Below, one piece after another: positions 27,323 through 36,251 of a DNA stretch of 44,684 nt (position 1 is the first letter of the stretch; every line of letters begins with the position of its first letter). The DNA is taken from positions 1 through 44,684 of the forward strand of contig CAJJBX010000020.1 of NCBI GenBank assembly GCA_905182555.1. Direction: 5' to 3'. Origin of the DNA: an uncultured Ilumatobacter sp. Its GTDB lineage: Bacteria; Actinomycetota; Acidimicrobiia; Acidimicrobiales; Ilumatobacteraceae. Both the position numbers and the translations under genes were made by a program. The notes beneath the pieces were generated by a model. That model made no database searches. It saw only the letters and a program-made list of their open reading frames with translations, and was not told the origin of the DNA.

Positions 27323-28995
27323 TCAGCTGAGTTTTTTGTACTTGATGCGGTGCGGCTGATCGGCGCTGGCGCCGAGCTCTTGCTTGCGTCGTGCTTCGTA
27401 CTCGCTGAAGTTGCCTTCGAACCAGCGGACATGGCTGTCGCCTTCGAACGCCAACACGTGTGTGGCAATGCGGTCGAGGAACCAGCGATCGTGGGAGATC
27501 ACCACGGCACAGCCGGGGAACGATTCGAGGCCGGTCTCGAGGGCACGCAGTGTGTCGACGTCGAGATCGTTGGTCGGTTCGTCGAGGAGCAGCACGTTGC
27601 CGCCGGACTTCAACAGCTTGGCGAGGTGAACGCGGTTGCGTTCACCACCGGAGAGGTCGCCGACGCGTTTGCCGTGATCGGTTCCCTTGAAGTTGAAGCT
27701 CGACACGTAGGTGCGACCGTGAATCTCGCGGCCTCCGACTTCGAGCACTTCGCCGCCGCCTGTGATCTCGTCATACACGGTTGCGTCGGCGTCGAGGCTG
27801 TCGCGATCCTGGTCGACGTAGCTGAGGTCGACGGTGTCGCCGATTTTGATTGAGCCAGAGTCGGGCTCTTCACGGCCGGCAAGCATCTTGAACAGCGTTG
27901 ATTTGCCGGCGCCGTTCGGACCGATGATGCCGACGATGCCGGCTGGCGGGAGCGTGAACGACAGGTTCTCAATGAGGAGGCGATCGCCGAATCCTTTGCT
28001 GAGGCCTTCGACTTCGATGACCTGGTCGCCGAGGCGCCGCCCAGCTGGGATGGTGATCTGCAGCTTGGAGTCTTGGGTCTCGGCTTCCTTTGCTTCGGCG
28101 TGCAGCTTGTCGTAGGCGGCGAGGCGGGCCTTGCCTTTGGCCTGGCGACCCTTCTGGCCCAGGCGAACCCATTCGAGTTCGCGTGCCAGCGCGCGCTGGC
28201 GGACCTCATTGCCGCGCTCTTCGCGAGCGAGGCGATCGTGCTTTTGTTCGAGCCAGCTTGAGTAGTTGCCTTCGAACGGGATACCGCGCCCGCGGTCGAG
28301 TTCGAGGATCCATTGCGCCACGTTGTCGAGGAAGTAGCGATCGTGAGTCACCGCCACTACGGTGCCAGCGTACTCGTCAGGTGTTTCTGTAGCCAGCCAA
28401 TGGTTTCGGCGTCGAGGTGGTTGGTTGGTTCGTCGAGCAGGAGGAGGTCGGGGCGGCTGAGTAGCAGGCGACACAGCGCAACGCGGCGGCGTTCACCACC
28501 GGAGAGCACGGTGACATCGGCGTCGTCGGGCGGGCAGCGCAGTGCGTCCATGGCGATCTCGACGTTGCGGTCGAGGCTCCATGCGTCGGCGGCGGCGATC
28601 TTGTCTTCGAGGATCGCCTGTTGCTTGCCGATCTTGTCGTAGTCGGCGTCGGGGTCGGCCCACTTGGCCATCACGGTGTTGTAGTCGTCAATGATCGACT
28701 GCACTTCGGAGACACCGTCCATCACGTTGCCGCGGACCGTCTTGTTCGGGTCGAGCTGAGGTTCTTGTGCCAAATAGCCGACGGTGTGGCCAGCAGTGAG
28801 GCGCGCCTCGCCCTGGAAGCCGTCGTCGAGGCCAGCCATGATCTTGAGGAGCGACGACTTGCCGGCGCCGTTACTGCCGAGCACGCCGATTTTGACGCCG
28901 GGGTAGAAGGACAGCGAGATGTTCTCGAGAACCGTCTTGTCCGGCGGGTAGACCCGCGAGAGCTTGTAGGCCTGGTAAATAAATTCGTGCGCCAT
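27323..28995 (-). CDS. ettA: ABC-F translation factor EttA, one frameshift
   Basis: About 557 residues after correction. Two ATP-binding domains: Walker [10 protein letters not shown] and GPNGAGKST, signatures [10 protein letters not shown] and [10 protein letters not shown], and Walker [13 protein letters not shown] and [12 protein letters not shown]. Segment [20 protein letters not shown] is typical of the EttA subgroup, which gates ribosomes entering elongation according to ATP level. One G is missing on the - strand near 28378 (CTG-AC); restoring it gives [22 protein letters not shown]. There is no membrane domain. Start is the ATG at 28995. Confidence 0.92.
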
Positions 28996-29003
28996 GGCGG
29001 GGC

Positions 29004-29009
29004 AGGTTA
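29004..29009 (-). promoter_or_regulatory. Leaderless-type -10 box of ettA (TAACCT, 8 bases before ATG)
   Basis: On the - strand TAACCT, eight bases, ATG 28995. Confidence 0.35.
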
Positions 29010-29094
29010 CCGATGATGCCGTCCAGGCGTTGTCGGGGGCCGAGACCGTCGCAACGAGGCCAGCGAACGGACCTGGCCGAGTGATCTTTGCAAT

Positions 29095-29159
29095 CAGGTC
29101 ATTGCGCCAGGTCATTGCGCCAGGTCATTGCGCCAGGTCATTGCGCCAGGTCATTGCGT
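29095..29159. repeat. Five tandem copies of CAGGTCATTGCGC
   Basis: Units at 29095, 29108, 29121, 29134 and 29147; the first four are identical and the last ends in T instead of C. No spacers, so this is a minisatellite, not a CRISPR. It lies between the divergent ettA and FEA1-like promoters. Confidence 0.9.
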
Positions 29160-29302
29160 CAGTGGAGGTTGGCCAGCAACTCTGAACGAACGGCCAAACA
29201 AACAGTCCTGACGCAACCGCAGCTGGTTGGTTCGTTGAAGGCGGATTTTCTACCGGACATGGCACACCGCCGACACCTCGGTTGTTAAGACACAGTTCTA
29301 GG

Positions 29303-29322
29303 TTTTGTTAATTCTGCCTAAC
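29303..29322 (+). promoter_or_regulatory. Upstream iron-box-like operator
   Basis: GTTAATTCTGCCTAAC (29307-29322) has palindromic ends GTTA-N8-TAAC. The 19-mer 29303-29321 matches the IdeR/DtxR consensus TTAGGTTAGGCTAACCTAA at 11 of 19 positions by hand count. Confidence 0.5.
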
Positions 29323-29334
29323 ATTTTAAAAAGT

Positions 29335-29354
29335 TCTTGTTAGGGTGGCCTAAC
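29335..29354 (+). promoter_or_regulatory. Downstream iron-box-like operator overlapping the ribosome site
   Basis: GTTAGGGTGGCCTAAC (29339-29354) is palindromic (TTAGG-GTGG-CCTAA) and ends one base before the ATG. The 19-mer 29335-29353 matches the IdeR/DtxR consensus at 13 of 19 positions by hand count. Its centre is 32 bases, three helical turns, from the upstream site. AGGGTGG inside it is also the likely ribosome site. Confidence 0.6.
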
Positions 29355-29355
29355 T

Positions 29356-30525
29356 ATGAGATTAAAATCACCACGCGCCCGGTTCCTCGCCGCAGGAATT
29401 ACAGCGGTGTTAACGATGGCCGCATGCGGCAGCGACGACGCCAACTCCACCGGCAATGAGAGCCTGACAACGAACGCACCGACAGCTGAGTCGCCCAGCA
29501 CCAACGCGCCCACCGCGGAAACGCCGACAACGGGCGCACCAATGGCGGCAGCCACTGAAGTACCAGCCGTTGAGGCAACCCCGGCAGACGCCGGGTATGC
29601 CTACGCTTCGAATGTCGATGGCCACCGTCTCGTGGTCAAAGACATTTGCGAGGTGAAAGAGCTCCTGGACGCCGAGACGGTCGACTACGACGCCATCAAC
29701 GCGCTCTACACCGACGGCAAAAACTCAGTGAAAGGCGACGGGTTCCGAACGCTTGGCGGATTCGCATCGGGCGAAGGCAAAAAGCACGGCCTGGCAGAGT
29801 TCTATGCAGTCCCAGCACCGATTAACGACTTCGTTTCATCGGCAATTGTTGGCACCGGCCTGTTCGAGGGAGCGACCGACGACGTCCGCGCTCAAGGAAT
29901 TGAAAAGGGAACCCAGAACCAAAACATGGTCGCCTGGGTTGTTCACGAACTGAACTCCGCCGTCAGCAAAGCGGAGGAGGGCAACTTCGACATCGCCAAG
30001 GGAGCGGTTCACAATTGGGATGAAGGATGGGCGTTCTACGCTGGCGCCGAGCCAGGGTGTGGTCCGTATGGAACGGCAGACAAGCGCGGTGAAAACTTCG
30101 GAACGCTTACTGACGACGGTGGTTCGGTGGCAAACGCTGCGATCCTCGCCGCGATGGTGTCGGGTCGAGACGCGCTTCTGGCAAGTGACGTAGAAGGCGC
30201 CAAGGCTGCCTCCGCCGACGTCATCAAAAACGTTGTGGTCACTTACAGCCAGGCGGCCATCCGCTATGCGACCAAGATCCAAGCCGATGTTGCCGAAGGC
30301 GACGACGCGGCTGCAACCAAGCACATTGCTGAGGGCCTCGCCTTCTGGCGAGTTATCGAGGCATACGTCACCCCCGCTGGCGCTGACGGCGACACGATGA
30401 ATGCCATCTACGCACTCGACGGCACACCCGGCGCTAACGGCGGCGGCGATGCCGTCCGTGCCGCACTGCAGCCGGCGTGGGATACCTTCGGCATCACCAA
30501 CGCCGACATCGGCACCCTGGACTGA
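29356..30525 (+). CDS. FEA1-like iron-assimilation lipoprotein
   Basis: 389 residues. Lipoprotein signal with lipobox TMAAC (Cys about 24), then a Thr/Ala/Pro-rich linker with imperfect TNAPTAE repeats (about 35-75), then a helical domain. Motifs such as GWAFYAG and the spacing of Asp, Glu and His residues resemble the algal FEA1/H43 iron-assimilating proteins and the bacterial lipoproteins related to them. It would sit on the outer face of the membrane and bind or deliver iron (inference from the family). Two iron-box-like palindromes immediately upstream support iron repression. No transporter gene is adjacent. Confidence 0.75.
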   Translation: MRLKSPRARFLAAGITAVLTMAACGSDDANSTGNESLTTNAPTAESPSTNAPTAETPTTGAPMAAATEVPAVEATPADAGYAYASNVDGHRLVVKDICEVKELLDAETVDYDAINALYTDGKNSVKGDGFRTLGGFASGEGKKHGLAEFYAVPAPINDFVSSAIVGTGLFEGATDDVRAQGIEKGTQNQNMVAWVVHELNSAVSKAEEGNFDIAKGAVHNWDEGWAFYAGAEPGCGPYGTADKRGENFGTLTDDGGSVANAAILAAMVSGRDALLASDVEGAKAASADVIKNVVVTYSQAAIRYATKIQADVAEGDDAAATKHIAEGLAFWRVIEAYVTPAGADGDTMNAIYALDGTPGANGGGDAVRAALQPAWDTFGITNADIGTLD

Positions 30526-30559
30526 TCCGTGGGCTCGTCCGCCTGACCATGAGTGACGG

Positions 30560-30601
30560 GCGTTGACTGCTGGTGGGGCTGAACCCGGCGGCAGTCAACG
30601 C
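30560..30601 (+). terminator. Hairpin after the FEA1-like gene
   Basis: GCGTTGACTGC (30560-30570) pairs exactly with 30591-30601. The inner bases extend the stem with one mismatch down to a CTGAA-type loop. It lies 34 bases after the stop; no T-run. Confidence 0.6.
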
Positions 30602-30733
30602 GGCCGGCGCGGCTGCGACGGCGGGGTCGACCGCGCCGGTCCGTTTGGATGTGTCGCGAAACATTCGTACTGTCCGGCGAAAAACGAAGAGACAGCATGT
30701 GCCGACAAAATCTCCGCCTGGCGTCGCTGCAGC

Positions 30734-30762
30734 CTGACAAGTTCCTGATGGGCGGCTACGTT
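30734..30762 (+). promoter_or_regulatory. Promoter of the aldo/keto reductase, leaderless
   Basis: CTGACA (30734-30739), 17 bases, TACGTT (30757-30762), 6 bases, ATG 30769. The predicted transcription start is the A of the ATG. This is the clearest leaderless promoter in the window because the -35 is also good. Confidence 0.6.
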
Positions 30763-30768
30763 CGGACC

Positions 30769-31668
30769 ATGTTCGAGACGACGCTCCCCACCGCACCCTT
30801 TGGCAGCACGGGCCACCAATCAACTCGAGTGATTTTCGGAGCAGCAGCGCTCGGAAGCATGAGCCAGGAGCGCGCCGATGCGACGTTGGCGTCCGTTGGC
30901 GAATGGGGCATTAACCACATTGATACAGCTGCGTCCTACGGCGAATCGGAAGATCGGCTCAAGCCGTGGCTTGCCAACCACCGTGCCGACGTTTTTCTGG
31001 CAACCAAAACCGGTCGACGCTCGGGTGCTGGGGCCCGCGAAGAACTCGAGAAGTCGCTTGAACGAATGGGCGTCGACCACATCGACATGGTGCAGCTCCA
31101 TAATCTTGTCGAAGACGACGAGTGGAAGCGAGCACATGCTCCGGGTGGCGCGGTGGAGGCACTCGCTGCGGCTCGCGACGAAGGCTTGATCTCTCATGTC
31201 GGCGTCACCGGCCACGGCCTTCGAATCGCCGGTATGCATCTGCGCAGCCTCCAGGCGTTTGACTTCGCATCGATCCTGCTGCCAATAAACTTCATCCTGC
31301 TCGACAACCCGGCCTATCGCATGGACGTCGAGGCGCTCCTCGCGCTCTGTGCTGAACGAGGCGTCGCCGTGCAGACCATTAAATCGATTGCGCGTGGGCG
31401 GTGGGCCGACGGGGAGGTCAGTGGACCGGGCAAGTTCAGCTGGTACGACCCGCTGACTGACCCGGAACCGATCGATCGTGCGGTCCGCTACGTGCTTTCG
31501 AACGAGCAATTCTTCTTGAACACCACGAGTGATGCGCGCAAGCTACCCGTGATCGTCGAGGCCGCATCCGGCGATCTCACTGCTCCAACACCTGACGAGA
31601 TGCGGGCCGACATCGAAGCCGAAGGCATCACGCCGTTGTTCGATGCCGAAGAACTCGATCGGATCTAA
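30769..31668 (+). CDS. Aldo/keto reductase family oxidoreductase
   Basis: 299 residues, (beta/alpha)8 barrel. The catalytic tetrad is visible: Asp and Tyr in IDTAASYG, Lys in LATKTG and His in VQLHNL. The family reduces carbonyls with NADPH; the substrate is unknown. Longer versions starting at 30649 or 30751 are open, but family resemblance begins at APFGSTGHQSTRVIFG and the promoter fixes ATG 30769. Confidence 0.88.
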   Translation: MFETTLPTAPFGSTGHQSTRVIFGAAALGSMSQERADATLASVGEWGINHIDTAASYGESEDRLKPWLANHRADVFLATKTGRRSGAGAREELEKSLERMGVDHIDMVQLHNLVEDDEWKRAHAPGGAVEALAAARDEGLISHVGVTGHGLRIAGMHLRSLQAFDFASILLPINFILLDNPAYRMDVEALLALCAERGVAVQTIKSIARGRWADGEVSGPGKFSWYDPLTDPEPIDRAVRYVLSNEQFFLNTTSDARKLPVIVEAASGDLTAPTPDEMRADIEAEGITPLFDAEELDRI

Positions 31669-31746
31669 TCAACCGGCTACCGGCAATGTTGCGAAGATGT
31701 TCGGTTGAGTGGTCTTTTCGAATCAAAGCCGTGAGCAGGTCGCGGT

Positions 31747-31752
31747 TACGAT
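31747..31752 (+). promoter_or_regulatory. Leaderless-type -10 box of kgd (TACGAT, 7 bases before GTG)
   Basis: TACGAT, GCTGGCT, GTG 31760. Same hexamer and spacing as frr. Confidence 0.4.
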
Positions 31753-31759
31753 GCTGGCT

Positions 31760-34700
31760 GTGTCAGCACCAGCCGATCAAGCAAGTGGTTCCGGATTTGG
31801 AGCCAACTCCTGGCTCGTCGAGGAGATGTACGAGCGATTCGTCGCTGATCCCGGCTCGGTGAGCGACAGCTGGCAAGAGTTCTTTGCTGATTACCACTCT
31901 CAGGCGCCGAGTGTTGCCGCTGCGGCAGCTGCATCGCCACAAGTCAGGGCCAACGCAGAGATCCACGGAACCTTGTCGCCCATCGACGCGTTGCCCGCGC
32001 CGACGCCAACAGCCGAGGCCGCTCCAACGCCTGCGCCGGTTGAAAAGCCGCCAGAAGAAGAACCGGGCAAGCCAATTCGTGGTGCGAGTGCCGCAATTGC
32101 GCGCAACATGGAAGCCAGCCTCACGGTGCCGACGGCCACCAGCTTCCGTAATGTGCCGGCCAAACTGCTCGAAGTCAACCGCAAGGTGATCAACGGCTTC
32201 CGTTCCAGGTCGGGGCAAACCAAGATCAGCTTCACTCACCTGATCGGCTGGGCCATTGTTCGGGCGATCGCTGACGCCGTGCCGGCAATGAAGAACTCCT
32301 ACGCGGTCGGCGACGATGGCAAGCCACGCCTCATCGTGCACGACCATGTCAACATGAGCCTGGCGGTCGATGTGCAGAAGAAGGACGGCAGCCGGACGCT
32401 GCTCGTTCCCGTGCTCCGTGACTGCGACACCAACGATTTCATGGGTTTCCTTGCTGCCTACGAGGAGATCATCCGCAAGGTCAAGTCCAACAAGCTCACG
32501 GTTGACGACTTCCAGGGTGCCAACATCAGCCTCACCAACCCCGGTGGCATCGGCACCGTGCAGTCGGTGCCTCGACTGATGCCCGGCCAGGGCCTGATCG
32601 TTGGTGTCGGCAGTATCGATTACCCGGCCGAATTCGAAGGCTCCGACCACCGCAACCTGAGCTCGCTTGGCGTCAGCAAGGTCGTCACCGTCACCAGCAC
32701 CTACGACCATCGCATCATTCAGGGCGCCGAATCGGGTCTCTTCCTCAAGCATGTCCACGAACTGCTCCTCGGTGAGCACGATTTTTACGCCGAGATCTTT
32801 GCCTCGCTTGGAGTGCCGTACGAAGCAGTTAAGTGGCGTCCAGACGTCAGCCCGATGAACCGGGAAGAGACGATGCTGGCCAAGCAGATGGCCGTCGCGA
32901 AGCTGATTCGCGTGCACCGCGTCCGCGGCGGGGACGACCCGATCCGCTTCGCTGGAAGCAGCCGCACATGCCGCGCGAGCTCGATCCAGCCACGTACGGC
33001 CTGACCATCTGGGACCTCGACCGAGAGTTCCTCACTGACGGCGTCGGTGGCGTCGACAAGATGCGCCTCGGCGATCTACTCGGGGTACTGCGCGACGCGT
33101 ACTGCCGGACAATCGGTGTCGAGTACATGCACATCCAGAGCACCGACGAGCAACGCTGGATCCAGGAGCACGTCGAGAACGGCAACCGAGGTAGTGGCTA
33201 CCCCGAACCGACGAAGGACGAGAAGTACCGCATCCTTGAGCGGCTCAATGCAGCCGAATCGTTCGAAAAGTTCCTCGCTACCAAGTACGTCGGGACCAAG
33301 CGCTTCGGTATCGAAGGTGCCGAGTCGGCAATCCCGATTCTCGACGAGATTCTCAGTCATGCAGCCGACGACGGCCTCGACTCAGCGATCTTAGGCATGG
33401 CGCATCGCGGTCGCCTGAACGTGTTGTCCAACATCATGGGCAAGGACTACGAGGCAATCTTCTCCGAGTTCGAAGGTCACCTCGATCCGTCGTCGGTGCA
33501 GGGGTCCGGCGACGTCAAGTACCACCTTGGGACGAAGGGTAAATACGTCAGCCCGTCGGGTGCCGACATCAAGATCGAATTGGCCGCAAACCCGAGCCAC
33601 CTCGAAACTGTCAACCCGATCGTCATGGGTATGGTCCGTGCAAAGCAGGACCAGATCGAACCACCCGGTTCGTTCTCTGTGCTCCCGCTCCTGATTCATG
33701 GCGATGCAGCGTTTGCCGGTCAGGGCATCGTGGCTGAATGCCTCGCAATGAGCGACATCGGCGGCTACCGCATTGGCGGCACGATCCACCTGATCATCAA
33801 CAACCAGATCGGGTTCACCACGTCACCGGAGTTCTCACGTTCGTCGTTGTACTGCTCCGACGTCGCGAAGACCGTGCAGGCCCCGATTTTCCACGTCAAC
33901 GGTGATGACCCAGAAGCAGTTGTTTATGCGACGAGCTGGCCTGGGAGTACCGCCAGGAGTTCCACAAAGACGTCGTCATCGACATGGTCTGCTACCGGCG
34001 TCACGGACACAACGAGGGTGACGATCCGTCATATACCCAGCCGCTTATGTACAAGGCGATTGCCGAACGTCGCACGGTCCGCAAGCTGTACGTCGAGACG
34101 TTGGTCCGACGCGGTGACATCACAATCGACGAGGCTGAGCAGGCGCTCAGTGACTTCCACGACAAGTTGCAAACAGCGCTTGACGAGACCCGAGCGCAAG
34201 ATCCGGGTGACGTGACTGCCGCTCGCCCGCCGAAGCCGCTCGGTGTCTTGCCGCACATCCCGACCGGAGTCGACCGAGCAAAGCTCGACAGCATCTTCAA
34301 CAAGCTGACCGACTACCCCGAGGGTTTCACCGTCCACCCGAAGCTTGGCAGGCAGTTCGAAACGCGTGCCAAAATGTACGCAGATGGCGAAGTTGACTGG
34401 GCGCTCGCCGAGGCAATGGCGTACGGCTCACTCGTGCAAGAAGGCCACCCCGTGCGGCTTGCCGGTCAGGACTCGCGTCGCGGAACGTTCAGCCATCGCC
34501 ACGCTGCATTGATCGACAACAACACCGGCAGCCCGTGGATTCCGCTCGACAACCTCGACGATGCTTCGGCAAACTTCTGGGTCTTTGACTCGCTACTTTC
34601 CGAGTACGCAGCAATGGGCTACGAGTACGGGTACTCCCATGCCAACCGTGACGCCCTCGTCCTCTGGGAAGCGCAGTTCGGTGACTTCGTCAACGGCGCG

Positions 34701-35426
34701 CAGATCATCATCGATCAGTACATCGTTGCCGCCGAAGACAAGTGGAAGCAGCAGAACGGTGTCGTTCTGCTTCTGCCGCACGGCTATGAGGGTCAGGGCC
34801 CGGAGCACAGCTCGGCACGCATCGAGCGATTCCTCACGTTGGCTGCTGAAGACAACATGCAGATCGTCAATGCAACCACGGCGGCCAACTTCTTCCATCT
34901 GCTGCGTCGCCAGGTGCATTCGGAACGCAACACGCCGCTGATCGTGTTCTCGCCGAAGTCTGGTCTGCGGATGAAGCAGACTCGCTCGTCTGTTGAGGAG
35001 TTGACGACCGGATCGTTCAGCGAGGTGCTCGACGACTTGGGCGTAGTCGACGTCAACGCAGTCACGCGTATCGTGTTTTGCTCAGGCAAGGTTGCGTGGG
35101 ACGCGATAGCCGAACGCGACCAGCGCAACGCTGCCGTTGCCATTGTTCGCATCGAGCAGCTGTACCCGCTGCCAACCGAGCAGATGCGCGACTTGCTGCA
35201 GAAGTACCCGAACGCCAAAGAACTTCGTTGGCTGCAGGAAGAGCCCGAGAACATGGGCGCGTGGAACTTCATCGAGCACAATGTGTGGCGCATCAAAGAC
35301 GAGGGCTACGACCTCCGCCACGTGGCTCGCGCCCCGTCGGGCAGCCCAGCTACTGGCAGCAAGGCGATCCACGACCAAGAGCTTGCGCAGCTCATGGATC
35401 AGTTGTTCGCGACGACCGAGGACTAA
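31760..35426 (+). CDS. kgd: Multifunctional 2-oxoglutarate decarboxylase/dehydrogenase E1-E2, two frameshifts
   Basis: About 1222 residues after correction. N-terminal E1 segment (FGANSWLVEEMYERF, WQEFFADY), Ala/Pro linker, acyltransferase domain with the catalytic STYDHRIIQGAESG (near residue 320), then a full thiamine-diphosphate E1 domain (MAHRGRLNVLSNIMGK, GDAAFAGQGIVAE, NNQIGFTTSPE, RHGHNEGDDPSYTQPLMY, HGYEGQGPEHSSARIERFL). This is the actinobacterial KGD/SucA enzyme of the TCA cycle. One base is missing near 32938 (before DPLRWKQ) and one G near 33933 (ACG-AG, giving YATELAWEYRQEF when restored). The first junction is a few residues shorter than usual, so the first error may be larger than one base. 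ATG 31751 is an alternative start. Confidence 0.92.
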
Positions 35427-35431
35427 TTCGG

Positions 35432-36079
35432 TCAGGCGGAAAGCGAGATCCCGAGGATCAACGCGAGCTCGTCGAGCGCCGGGCCGGGTTTGGCGACCTT
35501 GATGGTTTGCATGCCCATCGCCCGTGCCGGCTTCAGGTTGATCCCAAGGTCGTCGAGGAAGACGCATTCGGTCGGCTCGACACCGGCGAGTTCGCACGCA
35601 ATCTCATAGAAGCGAGGTTCGGGCTTACGGACACCGACCTTGCTCGACTCGACCACATGGTCGAATTTCGCCATCACATCGGCCACGTCGGGGCGACGCT
35701 GTGTTGCGGTGTCGTCGGAGACCACATTGTTTGTGAGGCATGCCGTGATGTAGCCGGCTGCGATCACCGCGTCGAGCGCGATGACGACCTCGGGGCGGAC
35801 CGATCCGGAAAGGAGCGCCAGGATGTCGGCGCCGGGAATACGATGGCCGAGCGCCTCGGACTCGGTGGCAAAGAGGGAGTCGAACTCGTTGGGCCCGACA
35901 TCGTTTCGCTCAAGCAGCGCCCACGCATTTGAGTCGGGGTTGTGGGTGTTGACCGAGCGGATGAAGTTGCTCGGTAGAGAATGATTTTCTTCGTATGTAT
36001 TGAAGGCATCGAAGGGACTGGAGAGCACGACTCCACCGAAGTCCCAAAAAACTGCGCGCACAATGGTTGGGGTTGGCAT
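35432..36079 (-). CDS. HAD-superfamily hydrolase (subfamily IA)
   Basis: 215 residues. Motif I is FWDFGGVVL, with the nucleophile Asp but Gly at the +2 position where phosphatases carry the second Asp; the DFGG form is known from YihX and ACAD10-type members. Motif II is CLTNNV, motif III Lys lies in KVGVRKPEP and motif IV is FLDDLGIN. Probably a small-molecule phosphatase or dehalogenase-like hydrolase; substrate unknown. It converges on kgd with five bases between stops and no terminator. Confidence 0.82.
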   Translation of the reverse strand: MPTPTIVRAVFWDFGGVVLSSPFDAFNTYEENHSLPSNFIRSVNTHNPDSNAWALLERNDVGPNEFDSLFATESEALGHRIPGADILALLSGSVRPEVVIALDAVIAAGYITACLTNNVVSDDTATQRRPDVADVMAKFDHVVESSKVGVRKPEPRFYEIACELAGVEPTECVFLDDLGINLKPARAMGMQTIKVAKPGPALDELALILGISLSA

Positions 36080-36087
36080 GGTTCGAG

Positions 36088-36093
36088 AGCCTA
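36088..36093 (-). promoter_or_regulatory. Leaderless-type -10 box of the HAD gene (TAGGCT, 8 bases before ATG)
   Basis: On the - strand TAGGCT, eight bases, ATG 36079. Confidence 0.35.
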
Positions 36094-36251
36094 CGATGGG
36101 GCAGTACAAAGTCTCGATTCGACTTCGGGTCACCTGGTGCGAACACGACCGGTACCCGCAGCGATGATCGACACAGCGTGCAGCTCGCCGTAATCGGCGA
36201 CACGGAGGCTCGAATGGTCGAGCCCCGTCAACAGGAACGAGACAACTGATA

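Larger units (their letters stand above)
28996..29355. other. Intergenic region between divergent ettA and the FEA1-like gene
   Basis: 360 bases without a gene. It holds, from left to right, the ettA -10 box (29004-29009), a 13-base unit repeated five times (29095-29159), about 120 bases with no recognisable signal, and an AT-rich promoter region with two metal-box-like palindromes next to the lipoprotein start. Confidence 0.8.

Noticed and set aside
29095..29159. CRISPR-like array
   Set aside because: The units are contiguous with no spacers, and there are no cas genes.
31763..32917. 384-residue - strand open frame opposite kgd
   Set aside because: The + strand shows an unmistakable acyltransferase domain; the antisense protein has no recognisable features.
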